Of a DNA stretch of 64,000 nt, positions 55,547-64,000 are shown piece by piece. The notes under the pieces are model-generated. The model was not told the origin of the DNA and searched no databases. It saw only the letters and a program-made list of their open reading frames with translations. Position 1 is the first letter of the stretch, and each line of letters opens with the position of its first letter. The stretch is from assembly GCA_964034945.1 (NCBI GenBank), contig OZ035960.1, forward strand, positions 52,570,706 to 52,634,705, written 5' to 3'. The DNA comes from Chrysopilus asiliformis. Taxonomy: Eukaryota; Arthropoda; Insecta; Diptera; Rhagionidae. A program made the translations under genes and the position numbers.

Positions 55547-56696
55547 TATCCATTAACTCATTAACAGGCGGTTGTTTAGTTTAGGATTAGTACAGCTCTA
55601 AACCATTTTTTCGGAAAAACTATACACTGTCGAAAAAGGATAAATTTAAATTTTACACATGGCGTTAATACAGAAAAAAATGTTTTGAAGTTGCAAAAAA
55701 ATATTGCCGTATATTTTGTTGTTGTTTACAAAACTTTAACGAATAATACTATTTTACAACGATAAAAGCTATTTTAATACCAAATGTGAATAACCCTAGT
55801 ATTTTTCAAAGGTCTTGTAAATTAGTATTTTGTCAAAGAAAAATTTCGCGAAATTTTAAAGCAAATGCTCTCACGTTCTCTGTTTTTAGCCGCTCCTCTT
55901 TTCCTCCACATCGACTTACACTCATTCGAAATGCCATCGATTCTAAAGATGCACTAAAAATCTGAAGTGGATCGACCAAATGGTTCTCTTTTTGAAGCAT
56001 TTTTCGTCTGCCCTCCCTTTCCCATACACTGACAGTTTAAATTGAATCAGTCTACCCCACAGAAATCTCTTAAGAAGCCCATATCGTCGGTATACAGGAA
56101 AAACACACTAAGCCAATAATCGAGTTCGAATATTTTAAGTTTGCAGTAATGGCGTTTTCGACTGGCATGCTCTTTTTGCTCTGAAGTTGCTCTAAATTTG
56201 CTCACTCTGTTCGACTGAGTGTTCGACTGAGATTTTTTGATCGCTCGAAAAAGAGTTACGTGTTCGAGTGACGCAAGTACTCCGTATGCGAGCACTAAAA
56301 GAGCATTTTTCGAGCAATTTTGTGATCTGCCTAATGTAGTCAGATTTGAGTTGCTCTTTTGAGGTTAAGGCTAACAAAATCGTGTGGAATCGTAAATGGA
56401 AGATATTTATGATTTTGATTTCTTGGATTCTTCTTCATCTAGTGAAGAAGAATTTCATTTGGTCAGAAATATATTAGTGCAGTGTCAACTTAAGGGGAAT
56501 ATATCAAAATTAATTTTAATTTGTTTTATGCTTCTTCTTGTTCTTTGAGAAATGCTCGACTCCCAAGCAGAGGTGCTCGAAATCTACTCGAGATCTGCTC
56601 GAAATACCTTGCTTTAAACTGGGGTAGAGCGTGCTCTGAATCTGCCCTGAATCTGCCAGTCGAAAACGTCATAAATGTATGTAATTTTGGACCTAT
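55547..56696. other. Intron sequence, no further exon seen
   Basis: Scattered short repeats such as CTCGAAA and TTGCTC-GAGC occur at 56160-56640. No domain or splice-consistent exon was found. Confidence 0.4.
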
Positions 56697-57267
56697 AAAC
56701 ATAACAAAAGCTATAATTGCCAATCTGGCAATCATTGGAGACCCGTATGGTGATATTCGTATCAAAATTCGAACAGTTGTACCAAAATTCCACTTTGAAG
56801 TCAAACTTTCCAATTAGATTTTTTAAAATTTATTCCAATCGGATTTTGATGTATGGGAGTTTTATGTAGAATCATATCCTAAATAACTTTTGTTCTTGGA
56901 CTTTTTTGATAAGATGCACCGTTTTTGAGATATTCACAAAAACCGTTTTCGTTCGTATGGGGGGTACCCCCCTAATGGTCCGTTTTTTCCCATTAACGAA
57001 CTTAGCCTCGCATTTTACGAAAAACGGATCCACGCAAAATTTCAAGTCTCTAGCTCAATCCGTGCGCCCGCAATCCGCGCCACAGACAGACAGACAGACA
57101 GACAGACGGACGGACAGACAGACAGACGGACATGCAGAAATTAATTATTTTTATCATTCTAAACACACTGGTGTAATTCATTTTTATGTGTGATGACGGG
57201 ATCTTGGCGTTACAAACGGTAAGGCAAAGTTAATATACCCTTTGGTTTCACCATACGGGTATAAAAA
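56697..57267 (+). repeat. Dispersed repeat family B, most complete copy
   Basis: This 571-bp copy runs from ACATAACAAAAGCTATAATT to CCATACGGGTATAAAAA. It includes a degenerate GACA/GGAC run at 57083-57130 and GACGGGATCTTGGCGTTACA near the end. Other copies: 3117, 24029 (reverse), 36349 and 50820. No open frame is conserved. It may be the 3' part or a deletion product of a larger element. Confidence 0.82.
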
Positions 57268-57307
57268 GGTCTAGCTAGCCGATTTTCTGAGATAAATGGT
57301 GGTTTCT

Positions 57308-57897
57308 AACTGCGCGGTTTCGCAACTGCGCGGTTAAGTTTTTAATACCAAAAATTTCGAACTGCGCGGTAAAAATTTCGCAGCTACGCGGTTTTTTTTA
57401 TCCTTTTCGTTTTAAAAAACATGTTCTGAATATATATTTTGGTGAATCCCCGACAAGAAGGAATCAGCTGGTCATTTGGTATCTTCGTACATATTTGGCA
57501 ATTTCGTGCTTATATTTAGTGCGAAAAACTAGCAAATTCTTTTGTGCTTGGTAGTCAACTTGAATAAGAAGCTCTTAATATGGACCCTGATATGGAGCGT
57601 GTCTTAAAATTTCGGAGAAATTTCACAGCCGCTTTAGCCCCATACGCAGAAATTCATAATGAAAAATCAAAATCGGGTAATCAATCACTAATAACAAGGT
57701 TTTTTCAAAAAGATTAGTAGTACATATCATATGTTTGTATTAATGTAAATATGTCGTTAAAAAAAACTTTTTTCTATTTTTTTTTTTGAATTTTTCTAAT
57801 ATCTGGGACCTAACCCCGAAATTTCATACAAGTTGGGTTCACAGTGCGCGGTTTCGGTTTGCGCGCTCTTTTTGTGGAACGTATCTACCGCGCAGTT
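57308..57897 (+). mobile_element. pogo/Tigger-like relic with AACTGCGCGGT ends
   Basis: Ends AACTGCGCGGT and ACCGCGCAGTT are inverted, with extra TGCGCGGT copies near both. A clear TA duplication is not seen. It contains the transposase tail at 57580-57717. Confidence 0.6.
57580..57717 (+). pseudogene. pogo/Tigger transposase tail (45 residues)
   Basis: An ATG at 57580 opens MDPDMERVLKFRRNFTAALA followed by PYAEIHNEKSKSGNQSLITR and FFQKD. The ending (Q-S-(L/S)-I-T-x-(F/Y)-F) is typical of the C-terminus of Tigger-like transposases. The catalytic part is deleted. The call is weak because the fragment is short. Confidence 0.5.
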
Positions 57898-57899
57898 GG

Positions 57900-59028
57900 A
57901 GGGATTATGTAAATTCCTGGTTTACTCGAAACTTTGCTGATGTAAAAAACACGTATCTTTCAAAAATTGTATCTTTCAGTCCTTGATACATGATCTTTAT
58001 ATGAAAATCCAATAAAACTGCATGAGATTTTAAAAAAAATTGTTGGGGAACAATATGTCATAAAATGTTTCACGACACAAGAAAAAAAAATGGGGAGAAA
58101 ACCCGTTTACTACAACCAATTTTCATTTTTGTTAATTCAAGTGTCTTTTATTGGAATTGTAATATTTAATGAAAACAGTTTATTTTGATGCAGAAAAAAA
58201 TGCTTTAAAAAGTACATTTGCTACAACGAAATGTCAAAATCGATAAAATTATTTTTTTTTGAATTAAAGTCAATGGTAATCTCAGCTAAGTTTAGATAAT
58301 GTAATAAGAATTTCTTAAAAGATTTCTGTCTCACAGATTTTTCGTTTAACTAATCAAAAATGTCGTCAAATGCAATTACCAGGTCATTGAAAAACGGAAG
58401 CCGAAAAAAGAAGAGTTTTAAAGTCTGAAAATTTGGAAAGAACTTTGAAAACTTGAAAAAGTTAGTTAACCACCCCACTTAGCAGTCCGAACACTTAAGA
58501 GATATCGATTATTAGCTTTTTTTTATCTTTGTTACATCTAAAGTTCTATTTCTACTTTTCTTAAAATTCTGTCCGGATCAACCATCCGAAACGTTAAAAC
58601 TTGTTAGCAACGACCATTCATTCATTTCATTTACCGCAAAAGAAAAACGGAGGGAAACATCCCTCACTACACGAGAACATAGGGTGGAATTAGTGTCGTA
58701 CCAGGGTTGGTTTGGCTATACTTATTATGTAGAAATATATATGTAGATATTACATAGTGGCTATGGAATGTGCGGATTTTCGTCTGACTAGACAAAGGGT
58801 AGAAATCCCTAATTAAGGCACCTTCCTCTAACACTTGAGAGCATAAGCATTCATGCAAGTATCATTTCAAGCAGGTTTCGATGGCAATTAAAGCTTTCGA
58901 GTAATTTACAGAAGTTGAGAATAGGAAAACTTGTCTATGGGTAGAGTGAAAACAATTCTGTGAAAATAAAACAAATGTTTTACTGATATTTTTTTTTCTA
59001 TATCCGGGGAAAAAAGTTTACCACTTAC
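57900..59028. other. Intron sequence, no further exon seen
   Basis: AT-rich sequence within the last intron of the DIP-like gene. No splice-flanked frame continuing the protein. Confidence 0.4.
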
Positions 59029-59100
59029 CACCATCCTTCCATTCTTCGACTCCATAATCCGGTAAAGAATTGGTTTCAAACTTTCTGTTCGGCCGTTTTC
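59029..59100 (-). CDS. DIP-like exon: stalk
   Basis: A 72-nt exon between acceptor CTGTTGCAG and donor GTAAGTGG. In the phase set by the previous exon it reads KRPNRKFETNSLPDYGVEEW then KDG. Another of its frames hits a stop early, so the phase agreement is informative. The PDYGVEEW(K/R)DG phrase looks like the conserved C-terminal stalk of some DIP proteins, from memory. Confidence 0.82.
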
Positions 59101-59498
59101 CTGCAACAGAAAACCACCAACCACAATTCTAATTAGTTAAATATACTTACATAGTTTTACTTAAATCTACTTGCTTTTTACACTTTTTCCGTCTTATTTT
59201 ATGTTGTATCATTCGTTTTTTTTTTAATTTTCATGCTTTCCATTTTAAAATTTTGTTATTCACATTCTTCCATTCGGATTTCAGCCGAACGGGGGTTTTT
59301 GTTCACGCCAACGGGAATGGCGGACAGACGACTGGAGCTTGCGAACTTGATCGACTTAGCGGCGAAAAATATGGAAAATGTGTTAAGTGAAACTAGTAGA
59401 ACAATGCGGAAAAATTAAAAAAAAGAAGCACGAATGAAAATCAGACGGGAAAAAGTTTAAAATTCCCAGTTAGTGTTGTTATGCGATTTTATACATAC

Positions 59499-59558
59499 CT
59501 AAACTGCGATTGTACATGGTAATTTCCGACATAATGGCTGTAGTTGGTGCAAGTATTT
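59499..59558 (-). CDS. DIP-like exon: linker after Ig3
   Basis: A 60-nt exon between acceptor TTCTACAG and donor GTATGTAT. Joined to the previous exon it reads EILAPTTAIMSEITMYNRSL then G. This is stalk sequence after the last Ig domain with one possible N-glycosylation site (NRS). Phase 1 at both ends matches its neighbours. Confidence 0.82.
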   Translation of the reverse strand, partial: KYLHQLQPLCRKLPCTIAV

Positions 59559-59819
59559 CTGTAGAATTTTTCCCATTGCCATTCGAAATGAGGAGTAGGA
59601 GAAGAAAAAAGAATGAAAATTTACGAAAATTAATATAAAATGTCCTTTTTACTTAAACTACCATCTGATATAACACAATTGCAAATTGCATAGTTGGCTT
59701 ATAGTAGCTAAATACGAAATGTTAAAACACTTAACAAAAATGGTGCACAAGATTCAAAATGGTTGTGCATTTCAAACTAGGATTTGGTCTGCCATTTCTG
59801 TTTCTTTTTTTTCACTTAC

Positions 59820-59984
59820 CATCAAGTTTTATAACGCCATCGGTTTCGCCAAGTGAATTTTTTGCAACACACCGATATGATCCAAAATCCGAAGGGCCAA
59901 CATTACGAATTTTCAGTTTCATGTACTTGCTGTAGCCACTTGTCGACGATGTTGTTTCAAATTTATCGCCAGCACGCGACGTAT
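59820..59984 (-). CDS. DIP-like exon: end of Ig domain 3
   Basis: Acceptor TTAATTTCAG lies just above 59984 and donor GTAAGTG just below 59820. The 165-nt exon reads TSRAGDKFETTSSTSGYSKY, MKLKIRNVGPSDFGSYRCVA, then KNSLGETDGVIKLD. D-F-G-S-Y-R-C is the F-strand signature of an Ig domain, with the cysteine of the disulphide. R-C-V-A-K-N-S-L-G-E-T-(D/E)-G is the characteristic third Ig domain ending of insect DIP proteins. Phase 1 at both edges, as usual for Ig-domain exons. The upstream exon must supply the B-strand cysteine and is not found in the window. Confidence 0.9.
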
Positions 59985-60624
59985 CTGAAATTAATATTCA
60001 ATTGAAAGGGTTATATTATACTCTAAAGTTTATACAAATTATGGAAATTTTTCCATAACAGTTACTGATACACAGATGTTAACACAACTATAATTACATA
60101 ACGTAGCCAGACCGGACCGTGTAAATATGAATATTAAATTATGGACAGGGGTCAACAGCCAGAGATCGAACGGTATGTGTAATTAATAAATTTCAAGCTT
60201 TAAAAGCCAATTTTTCAGGTTATCTTATATTCTTATGGATTGATAATATCATGGCAGCAACAGAAAATTGAAATTATTTATCTTATTCAGTTGGAAATTT
60301 CCCTACAACAATTTTTTATTGAACTTTTCAAATTTTGTCGTACAAATTTACACATTTAGTTGGCATTCCACATGGATTTTTAAAAGCTTTTGTTTAGCTT
60401 GCCTTCGTATCTGTTTTTCTGTCTGTCTGTTTGTCTGTCGGGGTCAAATTTTGCAATCTAATTTTGACCCACTTCACTCGTCCGATTGACTTAAAATTTG
60501 ACACACATGCGCAATTCCAATGACAATACTATATCTTTACTACTTGGTCCTTGCAAGGATAAGTGCAGGTCCTGTAAAGATACCGTGATTTTATTTTCCG
60601 AAAAAAGTCAATTGAGGGTTTTTG

Positions 60625-61907
60625 CACGCAAAGAAAAAAAAATGATTGAGCCAATCATAAAATGAGGGAAGCATATAAATGGTTGGAAAAATGCTTGGGC
60701 CAATCACATCAAATGCTTGGGGTCCCCACATCAAATGCTTGGGCAACTTCTGTCTCTGTTTTTCTAAGGAAATTTCTATTTCTCTCTCTGAGAAACTCTC
60801 TCTGATTTCTATTTCTCTCTCTATAATATCTAACATGACGTTCGATCTTCCATGTTCGATCTTATTTCACAATGTTGAGGAGAAATGGAAAAGATGTATG
60901 AAAACAATAATATGATATGTAAAGAAATAATTGATTTTGGTTGACATTTTAGACCAAAATCTCCAAACGAATGAAATTGCTCGATAGAACTGTTTGTGTT
61001 GCTTCGAAAAAATACTTCTCCCCCTCAATATTTTGCGAAAAAAGGAATTTTTCAAAGAAATCTGAAAACATGGGCCAAAAAAATTTGACAAAAACAATGC
61101 AAACTAATTTCTAAATGAAGATATGCTCCCCAAAACTGTTTTTTTAAAATCCGTGTCATGAAATCATATGTGCTATAGTCTTTAAATGGATTTTCAAAAC
61201 TGGCGATATACGATTAACAAAATTATACCGCCATATTATTTTGCAGACGTCGGCAGCGGGTAATCAGACTTATTCTTGGTGATGACGATACAAATTAGTG
61301 CTCCAACCACAGAACTACATATATAACATAGAACAACTGTCACCATACAAAGCTCTGCTGAAAAATGGTCCCAAAAGTATTTCGCTCTTTATCGTATTTG
61401 AACGCATCCACTGAACTGTATAAGGTCGCGAGATTCAAATTTAGTTTGCCGCGAAATTCAAATTTCCCAAGTTTGAGAGTAACTTTAGGCGCAAACAAAT
61501 AACTTTAGGCGCCAACATCATTCCGAAAGTCTATTTTCCTTTGAGAGCTCACAGTTTAAACGAGAGGACTATATTTGTTTTCATACGGTTATCTTGCTCT
61601 TACTTGACTCGTTTTGATTCACTGAACTGTATTTAAATGGGACCATTTGAGACAGCAAATCGAGCGATCTAGTATATCTATGGCTCCAACTAAAAGAGAT
61701 GAAAGAAGTAATTCGTATTCCGTCTTCCTCTGCCACATGCAAATAAATTGCCATTGCCAGATATGATTGCGCCAAGCATTTCAAAATCAGGTGAATGATG
61801 ATAAAAAGCATATAAATGGTTGGGAAATTCATTCTAAAAAAGTTGTGATTAGCACAATCATTTAATGATTGCCCCAAGCATTCCCTATCATATCTTTTCT
61901 TTGCGTG
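60625..61907. mobile_element. Element with CACGCAAAGAAAA ends
   Basis: Ends CACGCAAAGAAAA and TTTTCTTTGCGTG are inverted, and subterminal AAGCATATAAATGGTTGG is inverted too. A possible TG flanks both sides. AAATGCTTGGG repeats occur near the left end. It contains copy 2 of the 373/377-bp element. No coding frame; superfamily unknown. Confidence 0.7.
61307..61683. mobile_element. Unclassified ~375-bp element, copy 2
   Basis: It matches 8912-9284 throughout, with CTCCAA duplicated at 61301-61306 and 61684-61689. The shared ends are CCACAGAACTA and GTATATCTATGG. Confidence 0.84.
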
Positions 61908-62937
61908 TGGGGTCGGTGAATCCAATTCTGGCATTAAAAAATCCATAAGGATAACGGAGGGTCCTGTAAGTATGACGTGATTATTCTTTTCCTCACATTT
62001 CCCGGAAGAAAACCTCATCTGGGGTTTTTAGGGTCGATGATTCCTATTCTGGAGTCAAAAAGTCCATAAGAATATCTCAAAGGCAAGGATATATGAGGCG
62101 TTGAGAGCAAAAGTGGTCCAAGCCACATAATCGACTTTTTGGAGCTATTCCACTTTTGTATTATTATTGGATGTAAATTTCTGGAGCATCCAAACATTTT
62201 TATCTAAAAACTCACTCGCAATATTGGGTTCCACCACTTTTGTTCTCAACGCGTCATATTATATTCGAAGACTAAAAAGTGCAAATAAGCGTGGTGAAAG
62301 ACAGGCGACATTTTTGATTTTTAGTCATACTAATCAAATACGAAATAACTAATCAGGAAAAATTAAAAAAAATCAAAAAAAGCTTTTATTAAGAAAATGC
62401 ACTAAAAAGAGAAAAATAATAATTTTTTGGGCGTTGTGATAAAAGCCAGATAAAAGCATACAAGACAAAATAAATATTTATCTCGCTTTTATTTCTGACA
62501 CACAGCGCCCAAAAAAATTTTTTTTTTCTTTTTAGTGCATTTTTCTTTTAAAAAAAGCTTTTTCCAAAAATATTTTTTTAATTTTTTTTGAAGGAATAAT
62601 ATTTCTGTCCGCATTGCATTTATAACTTTGCTTGATTTCTTAAAAATATTAGTTTTTAATTTCAAGCAAATTTGAATGACTTTTGTAGTTTAGAAACTGC
62701 AAGAAATCCTAATTAATTTGCTTCGAAAGTTCTAAATATTGGGTTTAAACAAAGAGTTTAATGCCTCCTCCACATTTTCCCGGATGCAGGCAAGTCACAA
62801 TCGTGACTGCCAAGTTGTTCGCTTTTCTGTGAATATCCATTCATCTGTATTAATCTTTTCTCAAATTCCTGTAATTTATTATGCTGATTTGAGGAAAGAG
62901 TTAAAATTCCGATTTACAATATAAAATGTGCAAAATA

Positions 62938-63200
62938 CAGGCATCCCTCGACTTACGTCGTTTTTAGGCAGGTGAAATTTCGTAGTTTTGCGTCACATCT
63001 CGAGGTTTTGTATTTTTACTATCAGTAGGCCAATTCCACAACTTAATTTTTTAATAATACAAAAACAATACAAAAACATTAGGGCAATTCACTCTTGATC
63101 GTAGATTGTAAAATCGTAGATTTTACTGTACATCTACGATGGAAAAGTACAACAAAGCGTGAGCAGCGCTTTACTAGAGGTTGTGGGTTTTGTCGTAAGT
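62938..63200. mobile_element. pogo/Tigger-like left end, partial
   Basis: TA then CAGGCATCCCTCGACTTACG is the classic Tigger/pogo terminal style. A matching right terminus was not found nearby; TGTCGTAAG at 63193 is only a partial match. Confidence 0.45.
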
Positions 63201-63329
63201 TTTTGACTCTTTTATTTATTTTCTTTACCAAAATTGTTTAAAGCACTTTTTAAATCTTAATTTATACTAAATCATATAAATACTTTAATTTACTTGCTTT
63301 TCCAATGTCCATTTTAATCAACTAATTTT

Positions 63330-63987
63330 TTTAGTTGATTGATCAATCAACTAAAAATTTAAGCATGGCCAATTCAGTCATGATTATTTCAATCAGGATT
63401 AATACATTAGTCATAATCATAATTGAACACAGTAATCATTAGTTTTTCAATCATCAATTTCAATCAAGGATAAGAATGATTAAATAGAATTTCGCGCTAA
63501 AATTTTTATATAGAAATGATAGTAGGCTTTAGGAAAAACAATTAATATTCAAATAATTTCAAATACCAAACAACAAAAAAACATGAAATGACATTTCTTA
63601 TGAATAAATTCGCAAATCCAACTTGTTCTGATAAACGGACTTCTCTCATAACCGGACATAAATATTGTCCCGTGAGTGTCCGCTTATGGGAACTTTCACT
63701 ATCATTTGTAATTTAATTACATTGTGACTACAAAATATCAGATTGGAGCATCTTATGACTTCATGAGTCGGTATCCGTCATGAATGCAGTACTTACTCCT
63801 ACTGAAATTAAAATCAATCACAAGAGTTAGTTTTTCAATCATGATTATGATTAAAACTAATCAATCATAATCAAAGTTACGAATGATTAATGGCTAACAA
63901 ATTCAATCACAAATCAAAAAAGATATGATTGATTTTTTCAATCATTAGTTTTCAATCATTAGTCAGATTGAATTTTGCCCAACACTG
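63330..63987. mobile_element. hAT-type element, right end
   Basis: The sequence ends TTTTGCCCAACACTG at 63987, a typical hAT terminus (CAGTGTTGGGCAAAA in reverse). It is full of TCAATCATTAGT/ATTGATT motifs. A left terminus and the 8-bp partner of GTTTGCAC were not found, so it is partial or rearranged. Confidence 0.5.
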
Positions 63988-64000
63988 GTTTGCACCAAGT

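Larger units (their letters stand above)
53875..59984 (-). other. DIP-like Ig cell-adhesion gene, 3' part (four coding exons and introns)
   Basis: Four minus-strand exons (59820-59984, 59499-59558, 59029-59100, 53875-54170) are bounded by AG acceptors and GT donors. They join with the same phase (one base before each junction) into one open frame of about 195 codons ending at 53875. The content fits a DIP (Dpr-interacting protein): the end of the third Ig domain, then a low-complexity stalk and a hydrophobic C-terminus. DIPs are neuronal surface proteins that pair with Dpr proteins to specify synaptic partners. The last intron (54171-59028) holds a mariner derivative, a family B repeat and a pogo relic. 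The 5' exons are not visible up to 64000. Confidence 0.82.
60379..62575 (+). mobile_element. Hairpin-ended element (AGCTTTT family), copy 2, interrupted
   Basis: It begins AAAAGCTTTTGTTTAGCTTG with a TCTGTCTG run and continues to 60624. It resumes at 61908 (GGGGTCGGTGAATCC, GGTCCTGTAAG). It ends in a foldback at about 62362-62575 (TGCACTAAAAAGAGAAAAAT, GCGCCCAAAAAAAT). The insertion at 60625-61907 splits the phrase GGGTTTTTG-GGGTCG. It is also interrupted by an unrelated block around 62090-62250. Confidence 0.68.

Overview
The window looks like repeat-rich, AT-rich genomic DNA of an insect, probably a fly (Diptera). Three things suggest this. There are spliced exons of an insect DIP-type immunoglobulin cell-surface protein. 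There are mariner, PIF/Harbinger, hAT, pogo and piggyBac-type DNA transposons and a full-length LINE. Dispersed repeats carry the degenerate tetranucleotide runs and GGGTATAAAA-like ends often seen in dipteran genomes. The order-level call is an inference. I see no rRNA, tRNA, CRISPR array, bacterial operon or virus.

Layout. 1-2690: an 8-bp satellite (TTAGTCTG)n split by a hAT-like insertion, which itself contains a deleted Harbinger element. 2691-10280: dispersed repeats, a hAT MITE, a TA-flanked element with a piggyBac-type MITE inside it, and the first copy of an unclassified 373-bp element. 10286-13127: two Helitron-like elements (one inside a Harbinger-type MITE) and a nested MITE pair. 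13128-17070: mostly featureless. 17078-18090: a hAT MITE containing another MITE. 18256-23842: a complete LINE of the R1/LOA/I group on the minus strand, flanked by an 11-bp target duplication. Its ORF2 (endonuclease, reverse transcriptase, RNase H) is open, but ORF1 is broken by two frameshifts and a 280-bp MITE. 24000-31350: sparse, with a few repeats and a strong foldback.

31353-33985 is a three-level nest: mariner inside hAT inside Harbinger. It is followed by a TA-flanked MITE (34023-34563) and a second mariner (34942-36223). 36349-37655 is a dispersed repeat split by a hairpin-ended element. 39959-41219 is another three-level nest. 41396-45657 holds pogo-type and TA elements and a composite with a 122-bp tandem array. 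46833-52125 is a run of MITEs.

53875-59984 holds the last four coding exons of a DIP-like gene on the minus strand. Splice sites and reading phase agree across all four exons, and the last intron carries a deleted mariner. The 5' exons, including Ig1, Ig2 and the first part of Ig3, are not visible up to 64000. 60379-64000 returns to repeats.

The DIP exons are the only host gene I can support. The LINE ORF2 is the only long intact mobile-element ORF. All three mariner transposases are dead, by a nonsense codon, by two frameshifts and by an internal deletion. Most of the window is a layered record of transposition. Nearly every insertion can be delimited by inverted termini plus a target duplication, and this is the main evidence used below.
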